From CAYWPG01 sp964460035 (lineage in GTDB: Bacteria > Pseudomonadota > Gammaproteobacteria > Nitrococcales > AK92), in the NCBI GenBank assembly GCA_964460035.1, contig CAYWPG010000032.1, positions 1 through 44,930 on the forward strand: a stretch of 44,930 nucleotides of DNA, in the 5' to 3' direction. A program made the translations under genes and the position numbers. Positions 7,353 through 16,098 of the stretch are shown in pieces. A model generated the notes under the pieces. That model saw only the letters and a list, made by a program, of their open reading frames with translations. It searched no databases and was not told the DNA's origin. Each line of letters opens with the position of its first letter. Position 1 is the first letter of the stretch.

Positions 7353-10142
7353 CTACTGGCAGGCCTCGCAGTCCAGATCGTCTATGGAGCAAACCGACGG
7401 CGGCACCGGCGGTACTGGCACGGCATTCAGCGCACTGCCGGTAACGGTGCTTTTCTCCACGTGCGTGGCGCCCATCGTGCGCAAGTAGTAGGTGGTCTTG
7501 AGGCCGCGCCGCCAGGCGAGTCTGTACAGCGCATCCAGCTTCGGGCCCGAAGGCTCGCTCATATACAAATTCAGCGACTGCGCCTGGTCTATCCATTTCT
7601 GGCGCCGGGCGGCTGCCTCGACCAGCCATTTGGGGTCGATCTCGAAGGCGGTTGCATAGAGACGCTTCAGCTCCGCCGGGATGCGATCGATGAGCTGCAC
7701 CGAGCCGTCGAAGTACTTCAAGTCGTTCACCATTACTTCATCCCATAGCCCGCGCAGCTTCAGCTCGCGCACCAAATAGGCGTTGACCACGGTGAACTCG
7801 CCGGAGAGGTTCGATTTCACGTAGAGGTTGCGGTAGGTGGGCTCTATGCTCTGCGAGACGCCAACGATGTTGGCAATGGTCGCCGTGGGCGCGATGGCCA
7901 GGCAGTTGGAATTGCGCATGCCCACGGTTTTCACGCGTTCGCGCAGCGCATTCCAGTCCAGCGACTGACTGCGGTCCAGCTCCAGCGCGCCACCTCTAGC
8001 GCGCGCCAGCAGCTCGATCGAGTCGATGGGCAGCACGCCCTGGCTCCACAGCGAGCCGTCGAACGAGGCGTAGCGCCCGCGCTCGACGGCAAGCTCCGTC
8101 GACGCCTCGATAGCGTAGTAGCTGAGCGCCTCCATCGAACGATCGGCGAACTCTACCGCTTCCTCGGAGGCGTAGGGCAAGCCCAAGCGGTACAACGCAT
8201 CCTGGAAACCCATCAGGCCCAGCCCTACCGGCCGGTGGCGCAGGTTCGACGCCCGCGCGGCCGGCACGCTGTAATAGTTGATATCGATCACGTTATCGAG
8301 CATGCGCATGGCCGTGCGGACTGTCGCCCGCAGCTTGTCGTGGTCCAGCCCATGCTCGTCCAAATGATTGACCAGGTTCACCGAGCCGAGATTGCACACG
8401 GCGATTTCTTTATCGGAGGTGTTCAACGTGATCTCGGTGCACAGATTCGAGGAGTGCACTACGCCGCTGTGCTGCTGAGGCGAGCGCAGGTTGCAGGCGT
8501 CCTTGAAGGTAATCCAGGGATGCCCGGTCTCGAACAGCATGCTCAGCATCTTGCGCCACAGCTGCACGGCGCCGACCACTTTGAACACCGCGATTTCGCC
8601 GCGCTGGGCCTTGGCCTCGTACTCGCGGTAGCGCTCGGCGAAGGCTTCGCCGTACAGCTCGTGCAGGTCGGGCACCTCGTCGGGGGAGAACAACGTCCAC
8701 TGGCCGTTTTCGGCGACACGCTGCATGAACAGGTCCGGAATCCAATTGGCTGTGTTCATGTCGTGCGTGCGCCGGCGATCGTCGCCGGTGTTCTTGCGCA
8801 GCTCCAGGAACTCCTCGATATCGAGGTGCCAGGTTTCCAGATAAGCGCATACCGCGCCCTTGCGCTTGCCGCCTTGGTTGACGGCCACGGCGGTGTCGTT
8901 GGCCACCTTGAGAAACGGCACCACGCCCTGACTCTTGCCGTTGGTACCCTTGATGTGCGCGCCCATGGCGCGCACGCGCGTCCAGTCGTTGCCCAGCCCG
9001 CCCGCGAACTTGGACAGCAGCGCGTTGTCGCGAATCGCGGAGTAGATGCCTGCCAGATCGTCTGGCACCGTGGTGAGATAGCAGCTGGACAGCTGCGGCC
9101 GCAGCGTACCGGCGTTGAACAGCGTCGGCGTCGAACACATGAAATCGAACGACGACAGCAGGCGGTAAAACTCTATCGCTCGCGCCTCGCGCTCGATCTC
9201 GCCCAGAGCCAGCCCCATCGCGACTCGCATGAAAAACGCCTGCGGCAGCTCGAAGCGCGTGTCGCGCCAATGCAGAAAGTAACGGTCGTAGAGCGTCTGC
9301 AGCCCCAGATAGTCGAACTGCAGATCACGCTCCGCCACCAGCGCCCGGCCTAGCAGCTCAAGATCGAACTCCGCCAGGCGAGGATCGAGCAGCTCCAGCT
9401 CTATGCCGCGCCGAACGTAATCGCTGAAGTATTCCGCATACCGCGCGTGCATCTCGGACTGCTTGATGCGCTGCCGCTGCCCGTACAGAAAAGCGAACGC
9501 TTCGGTACGCAGCTCATCGAGCAGCAGCCGGGCGGTCACCTGGCTGTAATTCGGCTCCTGCTCGATCAGCGCCCGCGCGCACATGATCAGCGCCGGGCCG
9601 ACCTCGCGCTCGGGCACGCCGTCGAACAGATTGCGCAGCGTTTCGGCGACGATGGGCTCGGGGTCCACCCCCTCCAGCCCGGCGCATGCGTCTTGCACAC
9701 GGGCCCTGAGCTCGGCGACCGCTAGCGGCTGACGGCCCCCGTCATCCCGCGTCACCTGCAGGCCCGCGGACTCGAATGGCGCCGCCTCTCGTTCCGCGCG
9801 CTGGCGGGCACGCTCGGCTCGGTACAGCACGTATGCCCGGGCGACCTTATGGTGCCCACCTCGCATCAGGGCGAGTTCCACCTGATCCTGGATGTCTTCG
9901 ATATGCACGGTCGTGCTGCCGGGCTGGCGCGTCAGCGCCGCAACGACCTGTGCCGTCAGCGATTCGACCAAATCGTGCACGCGGCGCGAATCGCCCGCGG
10001 GGCCGCCTTCCACGGCAAGAAACGCCTTACTCATGGCGACCTTGATCTTGCTGGTGTCGAAATCGGTAACAGTGCCGTTGCGGCGAACCACCCGCAGCGC
10101 GGGTGGTGCGGATACTGGAACTGACAAAGCGGCAGATTGCAT
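7353..10142 (-). CDS. nrdA: Class Ia ribonucleotide reductase alpha subunit NrdA
   Basis: This catalytic subunit, 929 residues, reduces ribonucleoside diphosphates to deoxy forms. It is longer than the E. coli enzyme because of about 200 extra N-terminal residues. An ATP-cone (about 15-115, starting LRVVRRNGTVTDFDTSKIKV) binds the activity effector, and a degenerate second cone may follow (about 125-215). Active-site landmarks are LRPQLSSCYL, NLCTEITLN (radical Cys and Glu) and AVCNLGSVNL; the C-terminal DCEACQ carries the redox-shuttle cysteine pair. The ATG at 10142 was chosen for its GGAGGAAACC ribosome binding site; an upstream in-frame start lies in the riboswitch leader. The same GGAGGA can pair with an upstream TCCTCCGG, which gives a route for translational control by B12. 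Confidence 0.96.
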   Translation of the reverse strand: MQSAALSVPVSAPPALRVVRRNGTVTDFDTSKIKVAMSKAFLAVEGGPAGDSRRVHDLVESLTAQVVAALTRQPGSTTVHIEDIQDQVELALMRGGHHKVARAYVLYRAERARQRAEREAAPFESAGLQVTRDDGGRQPLAVAELRARVQDACAGLEGVDPEPIVAETLRNLFDGVPEREVGPALIMCARALIEQEPNYSQVTARLLLDELRTEAFAFLYGQRQRIKQSEMHARYAEYFSDYVRRGIELELLDPRLAEFDLELLGRALVAERDLQFDYLGLQTLYDRYFLHWRDTRFELPQAFFMRVAMGLALGEIEREARAIEFYRLLSSFDFMCSTPTLFNAGTLRPQLSSCYLTTVPDDLAGIYSAIRDNALLSKFAGGLGNDWTRVRAMGAHIKGTNGKSQGVVPFLKVANDTAVAVNQGGKRKGAVCAYLETWHLDIEEFLELRKNTGDDRRRTHDMNTANWIPDLFMQRVAENGQWTLFSPDEVPDLHELYGEAFAERYREYEAKAQRGEIAVFKVVGAVQLWRKMLSMLFETGHPWITFKDACNLRSPQQHSGVVHSSNLCTEITLNTSDKEIAVCNLGSVNLVNHLDEHGLDHDKLRATVRTAMRMLDNVIDINYYSVPAARASNLRHRPVGLGLMGFQDALYRLGLPYASEEAVEFADRSMEALSYYAIEASTELAVERGRYASFDGSLWSQGVLPIDSIELLARARGGALELDRSQSLDWNALRERVKTVGMRNSNCLAIAPTATIANIVGVSQSIEPTYRNLYVKSNLSGEFTVVNAYLVRELKLRGLWDEVMVNDLKYFDGSVQLIDRIPAELKRLYATAFEIDPKWLVEAAARRQKWIDQAQSLNLYMSEPSGPKLDALYRLAWRRGLKTTYYLRTMGATHVEKSTVTGSALNAVPVPPVPPSVCSIDDLDCEACQ

Positions 10143-10146
10143 GGTT

Positions 10147-10193
10147 TCCTCCGGACAGTGATCGCGAGGAACCAACGCGAAGGGGCCGGAGGA
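10147..10193 (-). promoter_or_regulatory. Shine-Dalgarno-sequestering inverted repeat before nrdA
   Basis: On the minus strand TCCTCCGG (10193-10186) is perfectly complementary to CCGGAGGA (10154-10147), which contains the nrdA ribosome binding site. The arms are 31 bases apart. This is the kind of expression platform used by proteobacterial cobalamin riboswitches to block translation when B12 is bound. Confidence 0.65.
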
Positions 10194-10229
10194 GAAGTAC
10201 GCCGCAGGACCGAGCGCACCCATCCGCCG

Positions 10230-10378
10230 GGAACCTTTGACGCGAAGATTCCGGCTTACCGCCGTACGCTCGAAGCGATCGCGGCGGGTCTTCAGAGGCG
10301 ATCGGACTTAAGCGGCAGCGCCGCTCACACCGTTGCGCGACAGTCCCGGATTCGCACCGGGTTCCCCTCTCTGCACCC
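10230..10378 (-). ncRNA. Cobalamin riboswitch upstream of nrdAB
   Basis: Read on the minus strand, the leader contains the conserved cobalamin-aptamer core: GGGGAACCCGGTGCGAATCC, then GGGACTG and CGCAACGGTGTGA (10371 down to about 10325). Further on comes a B12-box-like GAAGACCCGCC (10293-10283). The box arms are less regular than in the btuB riboswitch, so the 3' boundary is approximate. A Shine-Dalgarno-sequestering repeat follows. Bound B12 should lower nrdAB expression, as described for class Ia reductase genes of other bacteria that also carry B12-dependent NrdJ. Confidence 0.85.
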
Positions 10379-10390
10379 TATATATAGGTG
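10375..10390 (-). promoter_or_regulatory. NrdR box, promoter-proximal
   Basis: The 16-mer ACCCTATATATAGGTG (plus strand) keeps the palindromic CCTATATATAGG core and matches the NrdR consensus ACACTATATATAGTGT at 12 of 16 positions. Its centre lies 31 bp from that of the next box. It overlaps a TATATA that may be the -10 of the nrdA promoter. Confidence 0.75.
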
Positions 10391-10405
10391 TGCAATGAAG
10401 ACGTT

Positions 10406-10421
10406 AATCAATATATTGTGC
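10406..10421 (-). promoter_or_regulatory. NrdR box, promoter-distal
   Basis: AATCAATATATTGTGC on the plus strand has the CAATATATTG palindrome and matches the NrdR pattern at about 13 of 16 positions. The 31-bp centre-to-centre distance to the proximal box is the three-helical-turn spacing known for NrdR operator pairs, which strengthens both calls. Confidence 0.78.
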
Positions 10422-10473
10422 AACCGCTAGAAGTTCAAGCCTGTACCCCGAACGGCTACGGCGGCGGTTTCCG

Positions 10474-11403
10474 TCAGCTAGCGACGCTCAGTCGTATGCC
10501 ATGGAGCACGTTAGCCGACACCTCCCGCGCGAGTTCGAGAAAGGCCTGCACGTACGGCCGCTCGTAGTCCTCCTCGCGCACGGCCGCATACAAGGTGCGC
10601 CACAGCCCTTGCTCGCCCAGCGGCACGCCACGGAGCTGGCCCTTAGCCAGCGCATCCTGCAAGGCCCAGTTCGGCAGCGCCGCCACGCCGCGGTTGCTGG
10701 CGACCTGCTGCAAGAGGATCACGGTCAGCTCGGCGGTGCGCACCTGCGCCGGTTCGATCTGCGCCGGATGGAGAAAGCGGCTGAACACATCGAGCCGGTC
10801 GCGGCACACGGGGTAGGTCAGCAAGGTCTGGTCGGCCAGATCGGCCGGCCGCACGTACGCGCGCTTCGCGAGCGCATGCTCCGGACTCACCGCCAGCAGC
10901 ATCTCGTAATCGAACAGCGGCGTATAGTTCACCCCACCGTAGTTCTCTTCCGGGTCGGAGGTGATCACCAAGTCCAGATCGCCCCGGTACAGCGCCGGCA
11001 GCGGATGGAAGCTAAAACCCATGGACAGGTCCAGCTCCACCTCGGGCCAGTCCGGCCGATAGCGGTCCAGTGTCGGCAGCAGCCAGTCCACGCAGCTATG
11101 GCACTCCAGCGCGATATACAGCCTGCCTCGCTGCCCCTTGCTGATACCGGCCAGCTCCTGCTCTACGGCCGCCACCTGGGGCAGGATGCGATCGGCGAGC
11201 CCGAGCAGACGCTCTCCGGCCGGTGTGAACCGCAACGGCCGGCTCTTACGGAAAAACAGGCGGGTATCGAAGTAGCTCTCCAGCCCCTTGATCTGATGGG
11301 AAAGCGCCGACTGGGTCAGATGCAGACGCTGTGCCGCACCGGCCAAGCTCCCCGTATCGCGTATCGCTTGCAGGCTTCGAAGATGACGCAACTCGACGAA
11401 CAT
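10474..11403 (-). CDS. metR: LysR-type regulator MetR
   Basis: This 309-residue LysR-family regulator has an N-terminal winged helix (residues 1-60; LRSLQAIRDTGSLAGAAQRL and LTQSALSHQIKGLE carry the recognition helix) and a C-terminal effector domain. ALECHSCVDWLLPTLDRYR and DLVITSDPEENYGGVNYTPLF are typical of MetR, the homocysteine-responsive activator of metE and metH. It is divergent from metE with a 99-bp shared control region, which is the standard arrangement. A MetR-like half-site overlaps its own start codon, consistent with autoregulation. There is no clear ribosome binding site signal beyond a weak purine stretch. Confidence 0.93.
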   Translation of the reverse strand: MFVELRHLRSLQAIRDTGSLAGAAQRLHLTQSALSHQIKGLESYFDTRLFFRKSRPLRFTPAGERLLGLADRILPQVAAVEQELAGISKGQRGRLYIALECHSCVDWLLPTLDRYRPDWPEVELDLSMGFSFHPLPALYRGDLDLVITSDPEENYGGVNYTPLFDYEMLLAVSPEHALAKRAYVRPADLADQTLLTYPVCRDRLDVFSRFLHPAQIEPAQVRTAELTVILLQQVASNRGVAALPNWALQDALAKGQLRGVPLGEQGLWRTLYAAVREEDYERPYVQAFLELAREVSANVLHGIRLSVAS

Positions 11404-11415
11404 GAATTTCTCTCA
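11403..11415. promoter_or_regulatory. MetR-like binding site in the metR/metE spacer
   Basis: TGAATTTCTCTCA differs by one base from the MetR consensus TGAA-N5-TTCA. It lies at the metR start, within the 99-bp metR-metE spacer. A second, weaker TGAA-led element (TGAAGATTTACAA) follows at about 11425. No cobalamin riboswitch is present here. Confidence 0.5.
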
Positions 11416-11502
11416 AGTTGAAGGTGAAGATTTACAAATTGTCTCATTAATCTCAGAACCTCACACTGCTCTTCAAGGCCAACAACAACCGCGAGGGGCA
11501 GC

Positions 11503-13803
11503 ATGACCACGATTCACAACCTGGGCTTTCCACGCATAGGCGCAGCGCGCGAGCTCAAGTTCGGCCTCGAGCGCTATTGGCGCGGCGAAATCAGCCAGCA
11601 CGAACTAGCCGCGATAGGGCGCGACCTGCGCGCACGTCACTGGCAGCTGCAGGCGCAGGCCGGCGTCGATTTGGTGCCGGTAGGGGATTTTTCGTGGTAC
11701 GACCATGTACTGGACATGTCCTGCCTACTGGGTGTCGTACCGCCTCGTTTCGGGCCTGCGAGCGGCAATGTCACGCTGGACACCTACTTCCGCATGGCGC
11801 GGGGGCGCGCGCCCAGCGGTCCGGACACCGCCGCCTGCGAACTCACCAAATGGTTCGACACCAACTATCACTACCTGGTACCGGAGCTGGCAGCGGATCA
11901 GCAGTTCGCGCTCAGCACCGAGTGGCTGTTCGAGCAGGTTGCCGAAGCACAGGCGCTGGGGCTCAAACCGAAACCGGTAATCATCGGGCCGCTGACCTAC
12001 TTGTGGCTGAGCAAGCTCTCCGGGGAGGGCGACAAGCTCGCGCTGCTGGAGCGACTGGTGGCGGTGTACGGGGAACTGCTACTGCGCCTGCGCGAGCAGG
12101 GCGTGGAGTGGGTACAGATCGACGAGCCCATATTGGCTCTGGATCTCGAGCCCTCCTGGCAGCTCGCTTTCGAGCAGACCTACCATAGGCTGCAAGTGCC
12201 CGGCCTCAACTGTCTGCTGGCAACCTATTTCGAGGGCTTGCACGACAACCTCACGCTGGCCGTGCGGCTACCGGTGGCCGGGCTGCATGCTGATCTGGTG
12301 CGCGCCCCGGAGCAGCTCGTTCCCCTGCTCGACCAGCTGCCCGCCTACAAGGTGCTGTCGGCGGGCATTATCGATGGCCGCAACGTCTGGCGGGCAAATC
12401 TGCAGGAATGCCTGGATACGCTGGAGGTCGCAAAGCGGCGACTGGGCGAGCGGCTATGGCTCGCTCCGTCCTGCTCGCTACTGCACTGCCCGATAGACCT
12501 GGCGGCGGAGACCGGCATTCCGACGGAGGTGGCCGAGTGGATGGCGTTTGCCGTACAGAAGCTGGAAGAGCTGCGCATCCTGGGCCTGGCGCTGGAGCAA
12601 GGTCGCGCCGCCGTTGCCTCGGAGCTGGCCGCCAGCGCGGCCATACACGAAGCGAGGCGGCGCTCGCAACGACGGACCAATCCGCTGGTGCAAACCCGGG
12701 CCGCGGCCTTCGATCCGGCCGCGGTGGGTCGCGGAGCCCCTTACCCGGAGCGGGCGCAGGCCCAGCGCCGGGCACTCAAGTTGCCGCTGTATCCGACCAC
12801 GACCATAGGATCCTTCCCGCAGACATCGCAGATCCGCGACAGTCGCGCCGCGCTGCGGGCCGGCCGGATCTCCGAAGCCGAGTACCGGCAGCGGATGCGC
12901 GCCGAAATCGAACATATCGTGCGCAAGCAGGAAGCGCTGGGCTTGGACGTGCTGGTGCACGGCGAACCCGAACGCAACGATATGGTGGAATATTTCGGCG
13001 AGCTGCTCGCAGGCTGCACGGTCACGCGAAACGGCTGGGTGCAGAGCTACGGCTCCCGCTGCGTCAAGCCGCCCATCATTTACGGTGACGTGAGCCGGCC
13101 ACGCCCGCTGACCGTGGAATGGGCACAGTACGCGCAATCGCTCACCCGCAAGCCGGTCAAAGGCATGCTGACCGGACCAGTGACGCTGCTGCAATGGTCC
13201 TTCGTACGCGACGATCAGCCCCGCGAGCAGACGGCGCTGCAGCTAGCTCTTGCGCTGCGCGACGAAGTGCGCGAACTCGAAGCCGCTGGTATCGGCATCA
13301 TACAGATCGACGAGCCGGCACTGCGGGAGGGCTTGCCGCTACGCAAAAACCGGCACGGCGAGTATCTGCGCTGGGCGGTAACGGCTTTTCGCTGTGCCGC
13401 CAGCGGCGCCAAGCCGGCAACCCAGATCCACACCCATATGTGCTACTCGCAGTTCAACGACATCATGCCGTCCATCGCCGCTCTGGACGCCGACGTCATC
13501 ACCATCGAGACGGCGCGTTCGAACATGGAGCTGCTGGACGCCTTCCGCGACTTCGACTACCTGAACGAGATCGGCCCAGGGGTCTACGACATCCACGCAC
13601 CGCTGGTACCGTCGGTTGCCGACATGGTCCACCGCTTGCGCCTTGCCGCGCAGTACGTACCGGCTGAGCGGCTATGGGTTAACCCGGACTGCGGGCTGAA
13701 AACCCGTAACTGGCCCGAAGTGGAAGCCGCGCTGGCCAACATGGTGGCCGCTGCCCGCGAGCTGCGGGCAGCGCACCCGGCACAGTCACAGGCCGTGCGC
13801 TGA
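11503..13803 (+). CDS. metE: Cobalamin-independent methionine synthase MetE
   Basis: This enzyme transfers the methyl group of 5-methyltetrahydropteroyl-triglutamate to homocysteine without B12. At 766 residues it is full length, with the duplicated barrel layout: an N-terminal half from LGFPRIGAARELKFGLERYW and a catalytic C-terminal half from TTTIGSFPQT. The zinc and homocysteine ligands are visible in IHTHMCYSQFNDI (His and Cys) and WVNPDCGLKTRNW (the distal Cys). The start has a GAGGGGCAGC ribosome binding site. It is divergent from metR and followed by a GC-rich hairpin. With nrdAB it is one of two neighbouring functions that spare B12. Confidence 0.97.
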   Translation: MTTIHNLGFPRIGAARELKFGLERYWRGEISQHELAAIGRDLRARHWQLQAQAGVDLVPVGDFSWYDHVLDMSCLLGVVPPRFGPASGNVTLDTYFRMARGRAPSGPDTAACELTKWFDTNYHYLVPELAADQQFALSTEWLFEQVAEAQALGLKPKPVIIGPLTYLWLSKLSGEGDKLALLERLVAVYGELLLRLREQGVEWVQIDEPILALDLEPSWQLAFEQTYHRLQVPGLNCLLATYFEGLHDNLTLAVRLPVAGLHADLVRAPEQLVPLLDQLPAYKVLSAGIIDGRNVWRANLQECLDTLEVAKRRLGERLWLAPSCSLLHCPIDLAAETGIPTEVAEWMAFAVQKLEELRILGLALEQGRAAVASELAASAAIHEARRRSQRRTNPLVQTRAAAFDPAAVGRGAPYPERAQAQRRALKLPLYPTTTIGSFPQTSQIRDSRAALRAGRISEAEYRQRMRAEIEHIVRKQEALGLDVLVHGEPERNDMVEYFGELLAGCTVTRNGWVQSYGSRCVKPPIIYGDVSRPRPLTVEWAQYAQSLTRKPVKGMLTGPVTLLQWSFVRDDQPREQTALQLALALRDEVRELEAAGIGIIQIDEPALREGLPLRKNRHGEYLRWAVTAFRCAASGAKPATQIHTHMCYSQFNDIMPSIAALDADVITIETARSNMELLDAFRDFDYLNEIGPGVYDIHAPLVPSVADMVHRLRLAAQYVPAERLWVNPDCGLKTRNWPEVEAALANMVAAARELRAAHPAQSQAVR

Positions 13804-13817
13804 GCCACGCCCCATAC

Positions 13818-13841
13818 GCGGGCGGGGATCTCCCCGCCCGC
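13818..13841. terminator. Perfect 10-bp hairpin between metE and the convergent permease gene
   Basis: GCGGGCGGGG (13818-13827) pairs perfectly with CCCCGCCCGC (13832-13841) around a four-base ATCT loop, 15 bases after the metE stop. Neither side carries a U-tract, so it may act as a stabiliser or a factor-assisted terminator for both converging transcripts. Confidence 0.55.
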
Positions 13842-13862
13842 ATCGCCGCGAGCGGCGAGTCG

Positions 13863-15128
13863 CTATACCCTTACGCTGAGCCCATCGGCCAGCGAGAGCC
13901 TATAGGCACGCCATGCGGGCAGGCAGCCCGCGATGAGCACGGCCAGCATGACCAGCGCCAAGATCAGCCACTCGCCCGCACCGGGCGGCGACAACCCGAT
14001 GTGCACTCCCGCGCGCGCCACCAGCCAATCGGCGCCCAGCCAGAGCCCGCCGTAGACCAGCACCAGACCGATCAGACAGGCGGCCGCCCCTACCGCCAGC
14101 GCCTCCAGCATGAACAGGGCGAACACGTGCAGCGGCCGTGCGCCTACCGAGCGCAGAATCGCCATCTCGCGGCGGCGCTCGTTCAGGCTGGTAAGCAGCA
14201 TGGTCACCATGCCGATCAGCCCCGCGAGCACGACAAAGCCGGAGATGGCCAGCAGGGCGCGTTCCACGACGCCCACCACCCGCCACAGCTCGCTGAGCGC
14301 GACGCCCGGCAGGATGGCCGACAACGGCTCACCCCGGTATTCGTTGATGTAGCGCTGCAACTGGAAGGTGGCGACCCGCGACTGCAAGCCGACCAGCATC
14401 GCGGTGATCGCTTTTGGCGTAAGATCCATGGCCTCCACGGTCTGGGCCGCGACGCGCTGCCCGGGAGCCGGCGGCCGGCCGCCTTGCCAGTCGATGTGAA
14501 TTGCTTCGTAGCCTTGCAGACTAACCAGCACGGTTCTATCGATAGGGGTACCCGTGCGCTGCAGGATACCCACCACCGTAAACGGCTTATCGTCGTGGCC
14601 GACGAAGCTGCGGTTGCCCAGCCCGTGACTGACCGCGATCTGGGTACCGAGCCCATAGCCCAGCCGCTGCGCCACCTCGGCGCCCAGCACCGCATCGAAC
14701 ACGTTGGCGAACGGCGCGCCGGCGGCGAACCGCAGCGGCCGCCCGCCCGCGTAACGGTAGTGCTCGAAGAAAGCCGTGGTCGTACCCATCACCCTAAAGC
14801 CGCGGTGGGAATCGCCCAGCGTAATGGGCACCGTCCAGGCCACCAGGCGATTGTTGGCGATCTCCTGATACGACTGCCAGGAGACGTTGTTGGTCGGACT
14901 GCCGAGCTGGAACACGGTATACAGCAGCAGCTGCACCGAGCCGCTGCGGGCCCCGACTATCAGGTCCGTACCGGAGATGGTCTGCATGAAACCGGTGCGC
15001 GCCTCCTGGCGCAGCTTCTCCACGCCCAGCAGCAGCGTCACACTGACCGCCAGCGAGAGCACCGCCAACCCTACGGTGAGACGGCGATTCCAGAGGCTGC
15101 GCAAGCTCAGACTAAGCAAGGAACTCAT
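13863..15128 (-). CDS. FtsX/MacB-type ABC permease of a zinc-linked cluster
   Basis: This 421-residue inner-membrane protein has a membrane segment near residues 15-37 (VGLAVLSLAVSVTLLLGVEKL), a large periplasmic MacB-PCD-like region, and three C-terminal segments with the FtsX pattern MVTMLLTSLNERRREMAILR. Its ATG overlaps the stop of the ATPase gene as ATGA, so the two are coupled and form one transporter. Orthologous-looking four-gene sets (permease, ATPase, DUF3299, DUF2796) are zinc-responsive in Pseudomonas (PA4063-PA4066) and are related in part to the Vibrio Zrg system. The transported substrate is not shown by the sequence. The longer in-frame start at 15242 lies inside the ATPase gene and was rejected. 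Confidence 0.85.
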   Translation of the reverse strand: MSSLLSLSLRSLWNRRLTVGLAVLSLAVSVTLLLGVEKLRQEARTGFMQTISGTDLIVGARSGSVQLLLYTVFQLGSPTNNVSWQSYQEIANNRLVAWTVPITLGDSHRGFRVMGTTTAFFEHYRYAGGRPLRFAAGAPFANVFDAVLGAEVAQRLGYGLGTQIAVSHGLGNRSFVGHDDKPFTVVGILQRTGTPIDRTVLVSLQGYEAIHIDWQGGRPPAPGQRVAAQTVEAMDLTPKAITAMLVGLQSRVATFQLQRYINEYRGEPLSAILPGVALSELWRVVGVVERALLAISGFVVLAGLIGMVTMLLTSLNERRREMAILRSVGARPLHVFALFMLEALAVGAAACLIGLVLVYGGLWLGADWLVARAGVHIGLSPPGAGEWLILALVMLAVLIAGCLPAWRAYRLSLADGLSVRV

Positions 15129-15841
15129 GCCGTCGCCCTCCCCGCGGTGTTGATCGCTGCAAGATCCACCGTACGATCCAGCCCCTCGGCAAGCGAGGGG
15201 TCGTGGCTGACGAATAGCAGTCCGGCTCCCGCCTGCGAGCACTCTTTGGAGAGCAGTTGCATGAAAGCGGCGCGGGCGTCCGCATCCAGCGCCGATGTGG
15301 GCTCATCGGCAATCACCAGTTCCGGACGGCCGAGCAGCGCCCGCGCGACGGCCACCCGCTGCTGCTGTCCCACGCTGAGCTCCATTACCGGCTTGCTTAT
15401 AACGCCTTCGCGTTCCAAACCCAGCTCTGCCAGCAGCCGCAGCGCTTCGTCGCGGAATGCGGCGCCGATGCGCCGACGCCGCTCCCGGCTAAAGCGGCAG
15501 CCAAGCAACACGTTGTCGATCACGGACAGATACGGCAGCAGATTGAACTGTTGGAACACGAAGCCGATGTGCTCGGCGCGAAAGCGGTCGCGTGCGCCCC
15601 GGCTCATGCCCACCAGATCCTGCCCTAAGACCTCAACGCGACCGGCCTGAGGCCGGAGCACGCCGCCGATCACGCCCAGCAACGTGCTCTTGCCGGAGCC
15701 CGAAGGCCCTCGCAGGAACACGCGCTCGCCACGGGCCATCGTGAACCGCTCTATGGCCAGCACGTCCTGCTCACGGCTGCGCCAGCGATAGCGTAAGCTC
15801 TCGATATTCAGAAGAAGCTGAGACGGATTCTTGTCAGTCAT
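15125..15841 (-). CDS. ABC transporter ATPase (LolD/MacB family) of the zinc-linked cluster
   Basis: This 238-residue ATPase has Walker A GPSGSGKSTLL, Q-loop VFQQFNLLPYLSV, signature LSVGQQQRVAVARAL and Walker B LVIADEPTSALD. The signature has Val where most families have Gly, and the call rests on the otherwise standard LolD/MacB pattern. The ATG at 15841 was preferred over a TTG ten codons upstream; neither has a strong ribosome binding site. It overlaps the permease gene by four bases. The divergent gene across a 257-bp spacer encodes the DUF3299 protein of the same cluster type. It energises the FtsX-like partner from the cytoplasm. Confidence 0.88.
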   Translation of the reverse strand: MTDKNPSQLLLNIESLRYRWRSREQDVLAIERFTMARGERVFLRGPSGSGKSTLLGVIGGVLRPQAGRVEVLGQDLVGMSRGARDRFRAEHIGFVFQQFNLLPYLSVIDNVLLGCRFSRERRRRIGAAFRDEALRLLAELGLEREGVISKPVMELSVGQQQRVAVARALLGRPELVIADEPTSALDADARAAFMQLLSKECSQAGAGLLFVSHDPSLAEGLDRTVDLAAINTAGRATA

Positions 15842-16098
15842 CGGCACTTTAGGTTTATTCGGTATCGGCAAACCGCTGGTGAGCCTCGAATCGGCGCTGG
15901 CCCACCGCCGGCCCCCGACTCGCTAAGCTCTGTCAGCCATGGTTATGCCTCTGCGTTGGCCTTGCGCACAGACCATGACGACCCGACTGCGCCGGTGCCG
16001 TCGGGCTAGCGCGGATTCACAGCTAACCGGAACCGGCCCCGGTACCCCGCACGGGAGGTACTGAGTAGGTGAGCGCATCCTTAATAAAGGAGATTTTG

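Noticed and set aside
11404..11502. Possible cobalamin riboswitch before metE
   Set aside because: The 99-bp spacer is too short and lacks the B12 box and aptamer core; MetR-like sites are present instead.
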